Shown piece by piece: positions 8,866 to 19,436 of a stretch of 64,000 nt of DNA. The notes under the pieces are model-generated. The model worked only from the letters and a program-made list of their open reading frames with translations, was not told the origin of the DNA and did not search any database. The DNA comes from Chroococcidiopsis thermalis PCC 7203 (lineage in GTDB: Bacteria; Cyanobacteriota; Cyanobacteriia; Cyanobacteriales; Chroococcidiopsidaceae), in NCBI RefSeq assembly GCF_000317125.1, contig NC_019695.1:1786336-1850335 (forward strand). The letters run 5' to 3'. A program made the translations under genes and the position numbers. Numbering within the stretch: the stretch's first letter is position 1; every line of letters starts with the position of its first letter.

Positions 8866-10230
8866 CTAGGTGTGAGTAGTAACTACGTTCGCGCGATCGC
8901 CTGACGGCGCGTAATAATCACCGTTTTCATCAATCCCTAACTGAAGTAATGATTCTTCGCCAGTAATTAACCTCGCTCCTCGCTTGCGGGTGAAATAGTT
9001 CCAGCCCCACTGGAAAATTACTACCAACTTATTGTCAAATTCAATCAGGTAGTAAATATGCACGAACAGCCAAATTAACCAAGCAAAAAGACCTGAGAAC
9101 TTGACGAAACGTAAATCTACGACTGCGGCATTGCGTCCGATCACCGCTAGGCTGGCGATATCAACGTAGCGGAAAGGAGTGACAGCTTGTCCCTGAAGCC
9201 TGCGTTGGATCAGTTCTGCTACATATTGCCCTTCTTGCATGGCTACGGGTGCGACTCCTGGTAAAGGTTTGTCATCTTGGTGCGAATAATTCGCCAAATC
9301 GCCAATGATGAAAATATTGGAATAGTTAGCCAGACTTAGATCGGGTTCGACAATGACTCGTCCCGCCCGATCGAGTTGCGCCCCCGTGCGTTGGGCGATC
9401 GCTTCTCCCATCGATGAAGCCTTCACACCCGCTGCCCATAAAACCGTCCGCGCAGGAATGGATTCAATATTCTCACCTTGACGAATCGTCACAGCATCCT
9501 CGGTGACGTTCGTAACTAAAGTCTTAGTTTTGATCGTTACGCCCAATCGCTCTAAAGAGTGCGCCGCTTGAGCCGATAACTTTGGATCGTAGGGTGGTAG
9601 GATGCGATCCATACCCTCTATCAGCAAGATTTGGGTTTCTTTGGTGTCTATATTGCGAAAATCGCGCTTTAACGTACTGTAAGCAAGCTCCGCGATCGCC
9701 CCAGCTAATTCTACTCCCGTTGGTCCCCCGCCCGCGATCGCAAAAGTCAACCAAGCACGACGTTTTTCTGGATCGGTTTCCTTTTCCGCTGCTTCAAAAG
9801 CTAGAAAAATCCGCCGTCGCATTTCTAAAGCATCTTCTACAGTTTTGAGTCCTGGTGCAACTTCTGCCCAGTTATCGTTACCGAAATAATGGTGACTTAC
9901 CCCAGTCGCGACAATCAGGCTATCGTAGGCTAATTCGCCATTCCGCAAAATAATTTTTTGCTGTTGAGGATCGAGATCGATGACTTCGCCCATCAGCACT
10001 CTAGTGTTTTTTTGTCGATTCAAAATCGCCCGCAACGGCGACGAAATATCGGCTGGGGAGAGAGTCCCCGTAGCAACTTGATAGAGCAGGGGTTGAAACA
10101 GATGAAAATTCCGCTTATCCACTAGAGTGACATCGAAACCACTTTTTCCTAATGCTTTGGCTGCATACAGCCCAGCAAAGCCGCCACCAACGATGACAAC
10201 TTTATGAGGAGTTTTCATAGGTTCTACCAT
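8866..10230 (-). CDS. ndb: Type II NADH dehydrogenase (NDH-2)
   Basis: Single-subunit, non-proton-pumping NAD(P)H:quinone oxidoreductase at the thylakoid or plasma membrane. The FAD dinucleotide motif VVIVGGGFAGLYAA is at residues 11-24, and the NADH-binding motif AGGGPTGVELAGA lies near 168. The FAD-contacting FIIGDLANY is present near residue 310. The C-terminal segment (GLFAWLIWLFVHIYYLIEF) is a hydrophobic membrane-association helix typical of NDH-2. Starts at 10230 (MVEP) or 10218 (MKTP) are both possible. It is divergent from crtQ across a repeat-rich spacer. Which Ndb paralog (A, B or C) is not decided. Confidence 0.9.
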   Translation of the reverse strand: MVEPMKTPHKVVIVGGGFAGLYAAKALGKSGFDVTLVDKRNFHLFQPLLYQVATGTLSPADISSPLRAILNRQKNTRVLMGEVIDLDPQQQKIILRNGELAYDSLIVATGVSHHYFGNDNWAEVAPGLKTVEDALEMRRRIFLAFEAAEKETDPEKRRAWLTFAIAGGGPTGVELAGAIAELAYSTLKRDFRNIDTKETQILLIEGMDRILPPYDPKLSAQAAHSLERLGVTIKTKTLVTNVTEDAVTIRQGENIESIPARTVLWAAGVKASSMGEAIAQRTGAQLDRAGRVIVEPDLSLANYSNIFIIGDLANYSHQDDKPLPGVAPVAMQEGQYVAELIQRRLQGQAVTPFRYVDIASLAVIGRNAAVVDLRFVKFSGLFAWLIWLFVHIYYLIEFDNKLVVIFQWGWNYFTRKRGARLITGEESLLQLGIDENGDYYAPSGDRANVVTTHT

Positions 10231-10442
10231 AAGTTAGATGCTAAATTTTCTCTACTTTTACTACCTACAGAGCTTTGTTGCGTCATTAAGCAAAGATCTG
10301 TACCTTTGCCAATACTTGCTTCACAGATTTTAATCCCAGATTACTGCGATCGCCACTTTTTGGGCGTAGCGACAGTTACCAGTTGTCAGTTATTAGGGAG
10401 CAGGGACGAGCTGGGAGCAGGGGAAGAAGATATTAACTTCTC

Positions 10443-10560
10443 CTCGTCCCCTTGTCCCCCTTGTCCCCCTTGTCCTCCTTGTCCCCCTTGTCCCCCTTGT
10501 CCCCCTTATCCCCCTTGTCCCCCTTATCCCCCTTGTCCCCCTTGTCCCCCTTGTCCCCCG
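10443..10560. repeat. 9-bp tandem repeat (CCCTTGTCC units)
   Basis: About a dozen copies of a 9-bp unit CCCCCTTGT, with a few TTAT and TCCT variants, fill this part of the 387-bp spacer between ndb and crtQ. The same unit, read as GGGGGACAA, occurs at 46963-47097 and inside the GHL10 gene. Open frames across it (GDK repeats) are artefacts. Confidence 0.9.
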
Positions 10561-10617
10561 ACTCCCGACTCCCACTCCCTGTTAATATACGTAAAGAAAC
10601 TGAGCGGGTAATAACAC

Positions 10618-12084
10618 ATGCGGGTTGCGATTGTCGGTGCGGGGCTGGCTGGGCTAGCAACTGCCGTCACGTTGGCGGATGCTGGCTGGGAAGTAGAGAT
10701 TTATGAGTCTCGCCCCTTTGTAGGTGGAAAAGTTGGGAGTTGGATAGATCCCGATGGTAACCATGTTGAGATGGGGTTGCACGTCTTTTTTGGCAATTAT
10801 TACCAGCTATTTGAATTAATGAAGCAGGTAGGGGCATTTGAACACCTACTGCGAAAAGAACACGTCCATAATTTTATTAATAAAGGCGGACGCACCGGAG
10901 CGTTAGATTTTCGCTTTATTACAGGTGCGCCATTTAATGGATTAAAAGCCTTTTTCACGACTTCGCAGCTGTCACTACAAGATAAAGTGCAAAATGCGAT
11001 CGCCCTCGGTACTAGCCCCATCGTGCGGGGTTTAATCGACTTTGAGGGGGCAATGAAAACAATCCGCAGCCTCGACAACATCAGTTTTGCTGACTGGTTC
11101 CGCCGTCAGGGTGGCAGCAATGGTAGCATCAAGCGGATGTGGAACCCAATTGCCTATGCTTTAGGTTTTATCGACTGCGAGCATATTTCTGCTCGTTGCA
11201 TGTTGACAATTTTCCAAATGTTTGCTGCTAGAAGCGAGGCTTCGGTGTTGCGGATGTTGGAAGGTTCGCCGGATGAGTTTTTGCACAAACCAATTGTGAA
11301 GTATTTAGAGGATAGGCAGGTCAAAATTTTCACGCGGCGGCGAGTCAGAGAAATTCAATTTGCCCAAGACAGGGGAGAAACCAGCGTCACGGGCATAGTT
11401 GTTGCTAGTGGCGAGACAGAAGAAACAATTACTGCCGATGCCTATGTCTGTGCTTGCGATGTCCCGGGAATTCAACGGCTCTTACCTGCGGCATGGCGGC
11501 AATGGTCGCAATTTGACAACATTTATAAGTTAGAAGCAGTACCAGTTGCAACGGTACAATTGCGGTTTGATGGTTGGGTGACAGAACTGCAAGACGCTCA
11601 AAAACGCCAGCAATTGCAGCAAGCCGCAGGCATCGATAATTTACTGTATACACCGGATGCCGACTTTTCTTGTTTTGCAGACTTGGCTTTAACTAGCCCG
11701 ACAGATTATTACCGCGAGGGACAGGGTTCTTTATTGCAACTGGTACTGACACCAGGCGATCCTTTCATTAAAGAAAGTAACGAGGCGATCGCTCAACACG
11801 TCCTCAAGCAAGTCCACGAACTATTCCCCTCGTCGCGGGAGTTAAATATGACTTGGCATAGCGTCGTCAAGTTAGCGCAGTCTCTCTATCGCGAAGCACC
11901 AGGGATGGAACCGTATCGCCCTTATCAAACTACGCCAGTAGCAAATTTCTTCCTAGCGGGGAGCTACACCCAGCAAGACTACATCGATAGTATGGAAGGG
12001 GCAACACTTTCGGGGCGATTGGCAGCGAAAGCAATTCTGGCAAGTGAAAAACTAGCCAGCCAAGGTGAGTTGTCGGCTGTATAG
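10618..12084 (+). CDS. crtQ: 9,9'-di-cis-zeta-carotene desaturase
   Basis: Converts zeta-carotene via neurosporene to prolycopene in carotenoid synthesis, at the thylakoid/cytoplasmic membrane, passing electrons to quinone. It is of the plant/cyanobacterial CrtQ (Zds) type, not bacterial CrtI. The FAD motif [20 protein letters not shown] sits at residues 4-23, followed by VGGKVGSW and [13 protein letters not shown], all typical of the family. The C-terminal FAD contact [19 protein letters not shown] is intact. Length 488 is normal. Next comes an SRPBCC protein, a pairing well known in cyanobacteria, 68 bp downstream on the same strand. Confidence 0.95.
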   Translation: MRVAIVGAGLAGLATAVTLADAGWEVEIYESRPFVGGKVGSWIDPDGNHVEMGLHVFFGNYYQLFELMKQVGAFEHLLRKEHVHNFINKGGRTGALDFRFITGAPFNGLKAFFTTSQLSLQDKVQNAIALGTSPIVRGLIDFEGAMKTIRSLDNISFADWFRRQGGSNGSIKRMWNPIAYALGFIDCEHISARCMLTIFQMFAARSEASVLRMLEGSPDEFLHKPIVKYLEDRQVKIFTRRRVREIQFAQDRGETSVTGIVVASGETEETITADAYVCACDVPGIQRLLPAAWRQWSQFDNIYKLEAVPVATVQLRFDGWVTELQDAQKRQQLQQAAGIDNLLYTPDADFSCFADLALTSPTDYYREGQGSLLQLVLTPGDPFIKESNEAIAQHVLKQVHELFPSSRELNMTWHSVVKLAQSLYREAPGMEPYRPYQTTPVANFFLAGSYTQQDYIDSMEGATLSGRLAAKAILASEKLASQGELSAV

Positions 12085-12152
12085 GTAGACGCAGGCGCGG
12101 TAGTAGCTTCGAGCGATACTGCATAGACACTAAACAACCAGAGGAAAAGTCA

Positions 12153-12614
12153 ATGCCAGATTGGTTAGAGCATAGCGTACAGGTTGAAGTGCCAGTTCCC
12201 GTTGACCAAGTATGGGAATTGTGGTCAGATCTAGAGCAGATGCCGCGTTGGATGAAGTGGATTGAGTCGGTAAAAGTGCTGGAGGATAACCCTGATTTGT
12301 CACGCTGGCATTTAAATACGGGGGGATTGCAGTTCGACTGGCATTCGCGCATTTTGAAGAAAGTACCAAATCAAATTATTCAATGGGAATCTGTGGATGG
12401 TCTGCCCAATCAAGGCGCAATTCGGTTTTACGATCGCCACAACAGTACCATTGTTAAGCTCAGCGTTGCCTATGCCTTTCCAGGAATTTTAGGAAAAATT
12501 ATGGATAGCCTATTTTTAGGTCGTGCAGTCGAATCGACGCTGCAAGCCAACATGGAAAGATTCCGCGATTATGCCATTCAAGCTCAAGCCCAAAAGCAAG
12601 GGGTTAGTTGTTAG
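12153..12614 (+). CDS. SRPBCC (polyketide cyclase/START-like) family protein
   Basis: 153 residues with the START-like fold signature: the N-terminal strand HSVQVEVPVPVDQVWELWSDLEQMPRWMKWI and a final amphipathic helix. Such proteins bind hydrophobic ligands. It is encoded 68 bp after crtQ in the same direction; this pairing is conserved in cyanobacteria, which suggests a role in carotenoid handling, but that is inference. AGAGGAAAAG upstream of the ATG gives a plausible ribosome site. Confidence 0.85.
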   Translation: MPDWLEHSVQVEVPVPVDQVWELWSDLEQMPRWMKWIESVKVLEDNPDLSRWHLNTGGLQFDWHSRILKKVPNQIIQWESVDGLPNQGAIRFYDRHNSTIVKLSVAYAFPGILGKIMDSLFLGRAVESTLQANMERFRDYAIQAQAQKQGVSC

Positions 12615-12637
12615 TTGTTAGTAATTGGTTGATGGTT

Positions 12638-12701
12638 GTAGGGGCGGGTTCACCAAAAAACTTTGTTTGTAACCGAGATTTCAGGTAAACCCGTCCCTAC
12701 A
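12638..12701. repeat. Hairpin element with GTAGGGGCGGGTT ends
   Basis: Starts TGTAGGGGCGGGTT and ends AAACCCGTCCCTACA, inverted terminal arms of about 14 bp enclosing about 36 bp. It is the same family as the array at 14458-14706 and as a compact copy in recG at 29050. It lies in a 274-bp spacer with TAGTTGT repeats before it. Confidence 0.75.
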
Positions 12702-12888
12702 GCAGTAGTAAGTGGCAATACCCACATTTCACACCCTATTGCTAGGTAAATATGGCTATAGGTACAACCCATAGTGTATTCAGCTATGTTTAGATTGACA
12801 GTAATAGCCTTTGTGCCAAAGTTCAATTTGCAGTCAATAATCGAGTTATTTTCCCTAGTCCCTAGCCCCTAACTCCTCACCCCTCATT

Positions 12889-13389
12889 ATGTCTCGGACT
12901 TCGCCAATTCCTGTTGTGACAAATCATCCCAGGCTTGCTATTATTCAACGCTTGCGTAAGCTAACACACCTAATGGATAATGCGATCGCAATTCCAGGGA
13001 CGAAGTTTCGCATTGGTTTAGACCCCATTTTAGGATTGCTACCAGGAGCGGGAGATTTTATCGGCACGGCGCTTTCGGCATATATCGTACTGGAAGCCGT
13101 GCGCTTGGGACTTCCCAAAGAGACATTGGGAAAAATGGTGAGTAATATTCTGTTAGAAAGCGTAGTTGGTACTGTCCCAGTGGTGGGTGATTGGTTTGAC
13201 TTTGCCTGGAAAGCCAACGTTAAGAATCTGGAGCTAATAGAGACACATTTGGGGGTAACAAATACTAGTAAGCCTGCCAATCGCTGGTTGATGTTTCTAC
13301 TGGTAGTAGGGTTCTTAATTATTGGTATAGGTTTAGTGACCTTGAGTGTGCTAGTTTTTAAACTGCTCTTAAATGCAGTGACTAGCTAA
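12889..13389 (+). CDS. DUF4112 domain membrane protein
   Basis: 166 residues. The central motif FRIGLDPILGLLPGAGDFIGTALSAYIV and the later VVGTVPVVGDWFDFAWKANVKN are characteristic of DUF4112 proteins. One strong C-terminal membrane helix (MFLLVVGFLIIGIGLVTLSV) and a moderately hydrophobic middle are visible. Function of the family is unknown. It is 19 bp upstream of the alpha/beta hydrolase gene and likely co-transcribed. Confidence 0.8.
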   Translation: MSRTSPIPVVTNHPRLAIIQRLRKLTHLMDNAIAIPGTKFRIGLDPILGLLPGAGDFIGTALSAYIVLEAVRLGLPKETLGKMVSNILLESVVGTVPVVGDWFDFAWKANVKNLELIETHLGVTNTSKPANRWLMFLLVVGFLIIGIGLVTLSVLVFKLLLNAVTS

Positions 13390-13408
13390 TTGAGGTTTTA
13401 AGACAGGA

Positions 13409-14326
13409 ATGAAGGACTGGTGGCAGGCGACATTTCCCCAGGGGAGACAAACATTAAAAATTATCGATGCGAATGGCTACCCAGTTTCTATATCTTACGG
13501 AGAGAAAGGCACGGGTAAGCCACTATTTTTAATTCATGGAATTGGCAGTTGGAGTTACAACTGGCGTTATAGCGTCGAACCCTTATCGAAATACTTTCGC
13601 GTGATTTGTTTCGATGCCAAAGGTTACGGGTTTTCGGAAAAGCCACTACGTAAAGAAAGACACGATCACCAATTGATCGAGCTATCGCGGATTATTAGCG
13701 GCTTGTGCAACGAACCAGCCATCATCGTTGCAGAGTCGCTGGGTGCATTAGTGAGTTTGGGGCTGGCGCTTGCTTATCCTCAACTGATCGAAAAATTAAT
13801 TGTTGTTAATGTCCCAATCTTTCCCGAACGCCTACCGCATTGGGGTATGTGGTTGCTGTCGCAATTACCAACAGAAATAGTCAAAGCGATCGATTCAACT
13901 CGGTTTCCATATTTTTTTGCCCCCATCATGCGGGAATTAATGCGATTAGAGCGGCGATCTGTACTATACGATCCCTCAATATTGACGGACGAAGATGTCT
14001 ATTGGCTGACCTATCCGTTTGTAGAATTTCCTGGGACGATCGCCAAAGTTGCGGAAGACTTACAAATTGCAGCAGCAGAAATCGAACACTTGCAGGCAAA
14101 AAAACCAAGCTTAATTACTAAAATTCAAAATTATCTACACAAAATTAAATGTCCCACCCTAATTTTATGGGGAAAACAAGATAGCTGGTTTCCGTGTAGC
14201 GATGGTGAGAAACTGCGATCGCGCATCCCTAACGCTCAATTAAAAATTCTTCCCAATTGCGGTCATGATGCCTCAGCTGGTGCAAACCAGGCAGTGAATG
14301 CAGCAGTGTTGGAGTTTCTGAAGTGA
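13409..14326 (+). CDS. Alpha/beta hydrolase
   Basis: 305 residues with the alpha/beta hydrolase fold. The oxyanion motif LIHGIGSWSYNW (near residue 42), nucleophile elbow AESLG with S110, an acid in WGKQDSWFP and the His in PNCGHDASAG make up the expected triad. The first elbow residue is Ala rather than Gly, a tolerated variant. Such cyanobacterial proteins are often compared with pheophytinase-like or haloperoxidase-like hydrolases, but the substrate cannot be told. It follows the DUF4112 gene by 19 bp, so an operon is likely. Confidence 0.85.
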   Translation: MKDWWQATFPQGRQTLKIIDANGYPVSISYGEKGTGKPLFLIHGIGSWSYNWRYSVEPLSKYFRVICFDAKGYGFSEKPLRKERHDHQLIELSRIISGLCNEPAIIVAESLGALVSLGLALAYPQLIEKLIVVNVPIFPERLPHWGMWLLSQLPTEIVKAIDSTRFPYFFAPIMRELMRLERRSVLYDPSILTDEDVYWLTYPFVEFPGTIAKVAEDLQIAAAEIEHLQAKKPSLITKIQNYLHKIKCPTLILWGKQDSWFPCSDGEKLRSRIPNAQLKILPNCGHDASAGANQAVNAAVLEFLK

Positions 14327-14457
14327 GTAGTGGCAAATTGGTAATTGGTAATTGGTAATTGGTGAACTCTCCTGAAGCCCCTGAACCTTTCCTACTTCCT
14401 TGTCTCTGTTGTCTTTTTTCCTGATATCACGTCCGGTTATTGACCGTAAATTCTGTC

Positions 14458-14706
14458 AGGGCGGGTTTATTGAGATCTTCTGTATTATGTATGAAGATCT
14501 CTGTTAAAACCCGCCCCTACGGTGATATGGCTGTTTGAACAGACATGATATGACTTCGGTAAGGGCGGGTTTAACCGCAGAATTATCTGTTCTGCCAGAG
14601 GTTCTTCAAAAAACTCGCCCCTACGACTTTGACTTTTGTACGGGCGGGTGCGCGCAAATAGGTTGACAACCTTAAGTGAAAATTTTCGATCGAAACCCGT
14701 CCTTAC
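14458..14706. repeat. Three successive hairpin elements with GGGCGGGTTT ends
   Basis: Three elements of 64-69 bp lie at 14458-14521, 14559-14624 and 14638-14706. Each begins with GGGCGGGT and ends with CCCGCCCCTAC, CTCGCCCCTAC or CCCGTCCTTAC. Their interiors differ, so only the ends are conserved, as in MITE-like elements. They fill most of the 450-bp spacer before the thioredoxin reductase, after a run of GGTAATT units at 14339-14364. Confidence 0.75.
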
Positions 14707-14711
14707 GACTT

Positions 14712-14738
14712 TTGACTTCTCAATAGCTCTGTTATAAT
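14712..14738 (+). promoter_or_regulatory. Candidate promoter of the NTRC-type reductase
   Basis: TTGACT (14712-14717) and TATAAT (14733-14738) are separated by 15 bp, a little shorter than the usual 16-18 bp, and lie 38 bp before the ATG. The -10 is a perfect match. The TTGACT belongs to a TTTTGACTTTTGACTT-like repeat, so its use as a -35 is uncertain. Confidence 0.4.
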
Positions 14739-14776
14739 AACAAAAACGTAGTCGTTATGAGTTTATATATTCCCCT

Positions 14777-16144
14777 ATGACCAATCCTGCTGTTGAGAAC
14801 TTAGTGATTATTGGCTCTGGACCCGCTGGATACACGGCAGCTATATATGCAGCGCGGGCAAACCTCAAACCTGTTGTCTTTGAAGGCTTCCAAGCAGGGG
14901 GCTTACCTGGCGGACAGCTGATGACGACGACAGAAGTAGAAAACTTTCCTGGTTTTCCAGAAGGAATTACAGGACCGGAACTAATGGATCGGATGAAGGC
15001 TCAAGCAGAACGCTGGGGAGCTGAGTTATACACCGAGGACGTAATTGCAGTTGACTTGTCGCAGCGTCCGTTTACCGTCCGTTCTGAGGAGCGGGAATTT
15101 AAGACGAATAGCATCGTCATTGCGACTGGAGCTACTGCAAAGCGTTTGGGACTGCCGGATGAACACCAGTTTTGGAGCCGAGGTATATCAGCATGTGCGA
15201 TCTGCGATGGCGCTACACCGATTTTCCACAGAGCGAAATTAGCCGTGATTGGTGCTGGTGACTCCGCCGCTGAAGAATCGATCTACCTGACCAAATATGG
15301 CGACGAGGTACATATGTTGGTGCGGGGTGACAAAATGCGTGCTAGTAAGGCGATGCAAGACCGGGTTTTGAATAATCCCAAAATTACCGTTCACTGGAAT
15401 ACGGAAGCGGTAGATGTGTTTGGCAACGAAAAGCACATGGAAGGCTTGCTGATCCGTAACAACAAAACAGGCGAAGAAAGTAAGCTAGAAGTACGGGGTT
15501 TATTCTATGCGATCGGTCACAATCCCAACACATCTTTATTTAAAGGTCAACTGGAATTAGATGATGTAGGATACATTGTCACCAAGCACGGTTCGGTAGA
15601 AACCAGTGTCGAAGGAGTATTCGCGGCTGGAGACGTGCAAGACCACGAATATCGTCAAGCAATTACGGCTGCTGGTAGCGGTTGTATGGGAGCAATGCTA
15701 GCAGAGCGGTGGCTGTCGGTGAATGGATTGATTCAAGAATTCCACCAAAAACCAGAGACTCCCAATAACGAACTGGAACATCAAGCCAAGCAAGCCGCCA
15801 CCCCAGAAGAATTCGATCTCGCTCAGACGCGGCATTATGGTGGCTATGCTTTACGCAAACTATTTCATGATAGCGATCGCCTGTTGATGGTGAAATATGT
15901 CTCGCCTGGATGCGGTCCTTGCCACACGCTCAAACCGATTCTGAATAAAGTTGTCGATGAGTTTGACGGCAAAATTCACTTTGTCGAAATTGACATTCAA
16001 GCAGATCCTGATATTGCCGAGAACGCTCAAGTTACGGGAACGCCGACTATCCAATTCTTTAAGGATAAGGAACTGCTGAGCGAAGTCAAAGGCGTAAAGC
16101 AAAAGAGTCAATATCGCCAGTTGATTGAAGGCTATCTGAATTAA
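14777..16144 (+). CDS. trxB: NADPH-thioredoxin reductase with C-terminal thioredoxin domain (NTRC)
   Basis: Transfers electrons from NADPH to thioredoxin and 2-Cys peroxiredoxins. Residues 1-315 form the reductase: FAD motif [16 protein letters not shown] at the N-terminus, redox pair C140-A-I-C143, and NADPH motif [14 protein letters not shown]. After a charged linker, residues about 345-455 form a thioredoxin domain with C379-G-P-C382. This fused form is known from chloroplasts and some cyanobacteria and supports peroxide detoxification and redox control of pigment synthesis. Length 455 matches fused enzymes. All four cysteines are present. It appears monocistronic. Confidence 0.95.
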   Translation: MTNPAVENLVIIGSGPAGYTAAIYAARANLKPVVFEGFQAGGLPGGQLMTTTEVENFPGFPEGITGPELMDRMKAQAERWGAELYTEDVIAVDLSQRPFTVRSEEREFKTNSIVIATGATAKRLGLPDEHQFWSRGISACAICDGATPIFHRAKLAVIGAGDSAAEESIYLTKYGDEVHMLVRGDKMRASKAMQDRVLNNPKITVHWNTEAVDVFGNEKHMEGLLIRNNKTGEESKLEVRGLFYAIGHNPNTSLFKGQLELDDVGYIVTKHGSVETSVEGVFAAGDVQDHEYRQAITAAGSGCMGAMLAERWLSVNGLIQEFHQKPETPNNELEHQAKQAATPEEFDLAQTRHYGGYALRKLFHDSDRLLMVKYVSPGCGPCHTLKPILNKVVDEFDGKIHFVEIDIQADPDIAENAQVTGTPTIQFFKDKELLSEVKGVKQKSQYRQLIEGYLN

Positions 16145-16577
16145 TTTGTGGCAATAATCGCGATTGAATTTGATTTTGACTCTTTGTTAAGGGTCGTTTC
16201 ATGGGTTGTAGAGACGTAGTAACTTGCGTTTTCACAACCCATTATTTCAGGCAATTCTCAAGTTAAATTTTAAGTAAATAAAATTATAACTAATGATACA
16301 TGTAATACTCTAAATGTTAAAATACTCGGTTAAGCAAAATTTAAAGAAAAATTAGAGATTGAACCCGGTCATTGCCCTAATCTAGCGAGGCTCCTCAAAC
16401 ATCCTTTTTGACTTCTCTATGTTTAAATAATTTAGAAAAAGTGAAGATCGGCAAAAACTCGGATGTCGTTCGACTATTTTGCAGTCTGTAATAAATTATC
16501 TCCATTGAGCTGCCTAGATTAGCACTAATTCTCTGCTCGTTACGGTTTGCTTATTGTGGAGTTGTTGAATTTACAGT
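16145..16577. other. Gene-free spacer with one hairpin
   Basis: ATGGGTTGT (16201-16209) and ACAACCCAT (16234-16242) form a 9-bp stem after the reductase gene and may terminate its transcript. Between them lies TGTAGAGACGT, half of the REP palindrome, suggesting a decayed copy. The remaining AT-rich sequence shows no recognisable gene and presumably holds the kinase promoter. Confidence 0.5.
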
Positions 16578-19433
16578 ATGCTGCCAAAACCTTTAACCAA
16601 CCAAAAAAACACAAGCGATCGGGAAGTACCTCTACGTCTCCTGTTGATATTGCCATTCGTGCTGCAAATTTTTGCCGCTGTTGGATTGACTGGATACTTT
16701 TCTTTGCGTAACGGACAACAAGCAGTTAACGATTTGGCTAATCAGTTGATCGAGAAAACCAACCAGTTAGTGAACGAACATCTCAATGCTTACCTAGCAA
16801 TGCCTCATCAAATCAATCAGCTTAATGCCAATGCTATAGAGATGGGGAAACTCAACCTGAAAGATTTTCAAGATGCAGGCAAGTATTTTTGGCAACAAAT
16901 GCAGGTTTATGACAAGCCTAGTTATATCGGTTATGCTCTTGCAAACGGCGAGTCTGCTGGGGCAGGACGCTGGATCAAAGGGCAAGACGTGACAATCGAA
17001 GAAATTTCTGCTCGTACTCAAGCTAAATCCTACACTTATTCCACAGACAAACAGGGAAATCGGCGCAAACTAGAACAAGTAGTCGAGTACGAACCTTTGA
17101 CTGATGTGTGGTATACCCAAACCGTAAAGGCAGGCAAACCGCTTTGGACGCGGGTATATACGACAGACAGCTATGAGGAATATGTAGCGGCTTCTGCGAA
17201 TTACCCGATCTACGATAAAGCTCGCAAACTAGTCGCTGTGATTGGGGTCGATCTGCTGCTGTCCGATATCAGCGATTTCCTCCGAAAGATTCAAATTAGC
17301 CCTTCAGGACAAGTCTTTATTATCGAGCGAGATGGGCTGTTAATTGCTAATTCTGGTGCTGAAAAACCATACAAAGTTGTTAATAAGAGTACGCACCGCA
17401 TCAGTGCAACAGATAGCCAAAATCCGCTAATTCGAGCTACAGCCAAATATTTACAGCAAAAATTTGGCAGCTTTAAAGCAATTCAAAATAGCCAAGTATT
17501 AAACTTTCAACTGAAAGGCGATCGCCAATTCCTGCACGTACAACCGTGGCGCGATCGCTATGGCTTGGATTGGCTAGTTGTAGTCGTCGTCCCAGAATCC
17601 GATTTCATGGCACAAATTAATGCCAACACGCGCATGACAATTTTGCTGTGTTTTTCGGCATTACTAGTAGCAATCATATTGGGAATTGTTACTTCTCGTT
17701 GGATCGCTCAACCGATTGGGCGTTTGAGTCAAGCTTCTGAGGCGATCGCGACAGGAGATCTGAACCAAGAAGTCAAAGTTGTTGCTGTCAAAGAATTAAA
17801 AACTTTGTCCCACTCCTTCAACCGGATGGCGGCGCAACTCAAAGACTCATTCGAGCAATTAGAAAATCGAGTTCAGCAGCGCACCCGCGAACTCAACGAA
17901 GCTAAAATCGCGGCGGAAACAGCAAAAGAAACGGCAGAAGCGGCAAATCAAGCGAAAAGCGAATTTTTGGCAAACATGAGTCACGAATTGCGTACTCCCC
18001 TCAACGCCATTCTCGGCTTTGCTCAACTGATGCAACGCAGTCGCACCCTCACTTTAGAACAGCAGGAGAACGTTAGCATCATCAATCGCAGTGGCGAACA
18101 CCTACTAGCGTTGATCAACGACGTACTCGACATGTCCAAAATCGAAGCTGGGCGGCTAACACTGCATCCACAGGAATTTGACCTGTACTTAATGCTGAAT
18201 GCAGTCGAAGAAATGTTTCAACTCAAAGCAGACTCTTTAGGTTTGCAACTGATCTGCGATCGCCACCCAGATGTACCGCGCTACATCAAAAGCGATGAAA
18301 AGAAACTGCGTCAAATTTTAATCAACCTCATTGGCAATGCCCTGAAATTTACTTCTCATGGTAGCGTGACCGTGCGTGTAATAGCAGGGAGCAGGGACGA
18401 CGAGCAGGGAGCAGGGAGTAGGGGGGAGAGTGGGAGAAGGGGAGTAATTACCAACTACCAATTACCAATTACCAATTACCAATTACCAATTACCAATTAC
18501 CAACTCACTTTTACAGTCCAAGATACAGGCGTAGGCATAGCCGCAGAGGAATTAGGGCGGTTGTTTCAAGCTTTTGTTCAAACGGAAACTGGGCGCAAAT
18601 CGCAACAAGGTACGGGTTTGGGTTTAGCAATTAGCCAAAAGTTCGTGCAACTGATGGGAGGCGAGATTTCTGTCAGCAGCCGGATAGGAGTCGGGACGCA
18701 GTTTGAATTTACCATTCCCGTACAGCTAGCAGATCCTAGCAGCATTCCCCAGGAGCGACCGCAGCGACAGGTAATTGGACTCGTACCAGGACAACCGCAG
18801 TATCGCATTTTAGTAGTAGACGATCGCCCAGAAAATCGACAAATTGTCATCAAACTGCTGACTCCAATCGGCTTTGAAGTGCGCGAAGCCGAAAATGGTA
18901 AAGACGCGATCGCGGTATGGTCGAGTTGGGAACCACATCTGATTTGGATGGATATGCGGATGCCCGTGATGAATGGTTACGAAACGACAGAATATATTAA
19001 ATCGCACCTCAAAGGGCAAGCAACGATAATTATTGCCTTAACTGCTAGCACGTTAGAGGAAGAAAAAGCAGTGGTACTTTCGACGGGGTGCGATGATTTT
19101 ATGCGTAAACCCTTCCGTGCCGAAGAACTGTTTGAGAAGATGGCACAGCACATTGGCGTGCGCTACACCTACAAAGAGGAAGGAGAAAAACAAGATGTAG
19201 CGATCGAGGCATCATCGTGCGTCCTTAATCCTTCATCCTTACAAATTATGCCCCACCACTGGCTCGAACACCTACAGCAAGCAGCGGCACAACTCGATGG
19301 GGAGACAATCGCGCAGCTCGTAGCGCAAATTCCCGAGACTCATGCGCCTCTGGCAACAGCCTTACTCGAACAAGCAAACAATTTTGATTTTGATGATATT
19401 CTCAATCTCGCCCAAGCAGCGATCGGATTATAG
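16578..19433 (+). CDS. Hybrid sensor histidine kinase (dCache-HAMP-HisKA-HATPase-REC)
   Basis: Membrane sensor kinase. TM1 at about residues 20-44, an extracytoplasmic Cache-type sensor (about 50-340), TM2 near 353-376, HAMP, coiled coil, then HisKA with phospho-acceptor H469 in MSHELRTPL. HATPase boxes follow (N-box [10 protein letters not shown]1 DTGVGI, G2 GTGLGLAIS), and a receiver domain with D792 in [12 protein letters not shown]. The tail of about 60 residues after REC lacks an HPt His motif that I can see. Residues about 603-644 are a low-complexity insert made from spacer-type repeats, between two strands of the ATPase domain. The REC-GGDEF-EAL gene starts 3 bp after the stop, so the two form an operon. 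Confidence 0.93.
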   Translation: MLPKPLTNQKNTSDREVPLRLLLILPFVLQIFAAVGLTGYFSLRNGQQAVNDLANQLIEKTNQLVNEHLNAYLAMPHQINQLNANAIEMGKLNLKDFQDAGKYFWQQMQVYDKPSYIGYALANGESAGAGRWIKGQDVTIEEISARTQAKSYTYSTDKQGNRRKLEQVVEYEPLTDVWYTQTVKAGKPLWTRVYTTDSYEEYVAASANYPIYDKARKLVAVIGVDLLLSDISDFLRKIQISPSGQVFIIERDGLLIANSGAEKPYKVVNKSTHRISATDSQNPLIRATAKYLQQKFGSFKAIQNSQVLNFQLKGDRQFLHVQPWRDRYGLDWLVVVVVPESDFMAQINANTRMTILLCFSALLVAIILGIVTSRWIAQPIGRLSQASEAIATGDLNQEVKVVAVKELKTLSHSFNRMAAQLKDSFEQLENRVQQRTRELNEAKIAAETAKETAEAANQAKSEFLANMSHELRTPLNAILGFAQLMQRSRTLTLEQQENVSIINRSGEHLLALINDVLDMSKIEAGRLTLHPQEFDLYLMLNAVEEMFQLKADSLGLQLICDRHPDVPRYIKSDEKKLRQILINLIGNALKFTSHGSVTVRVIAGSRDDEQGAGSRGESGRRGVITNYQLPITNYQLPITNYQLTFTVQDTGVGIAAEELGRLFQAFVQTETGRKSQQGTGLGLAISQKFVQLMGGEISVSSRIGVGTQFEFTIPVQLADPSSIPQERPQRQVIGLVPGQPQYRILVVDDRPENRQIVIKLLTPIGFEVREAENGKDAIAVWSSWEPHLIWMDMRMPVMNGYETTEYIKSHLKGQATIIIALTASTLEEEKAVVLSTGCDDFMRKPFRAEELFEKMAQHIGVRYTYKEEGEKQDVAIEASSCVLNPSSLQIMPHHWLEHLQQAAAQLDGETIAQLVAQIPETHAPLATALLEQANNFDFDDILNLAQAAIGL
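18385..18508. repeat. In-frame repeat insert inside the kinase ATPase domain
   Basis: First a GAGCAGGGA-type purine-rich stretch, then nine or so 7-bp units of ACCAATT. Three units equal 21 bp, so translation gives a seven-residue period ITNYQLP. The same units lie between genes at 14339, 35527 and 50011. Flanking codons resume the HATPase strand [12 protein letters not shown] without a frameshift. Confidence 0.85.
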
Positions 19434-19436
19434 TTT

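Noticed and set aside
10443-10560. CRISPR array possibility for the regular tandem repeats
   Set aside because: Unit is 9 bp without unique spacers, and there are no cas genes in the window.
10204-10706. Open frames across CCCTTGTCC repeats, including collagen-like GDK or SPL repeats
   Set aside because: All frames of a 9-bp repeat stay open; no start signal or non-repeat domain, so not genes.
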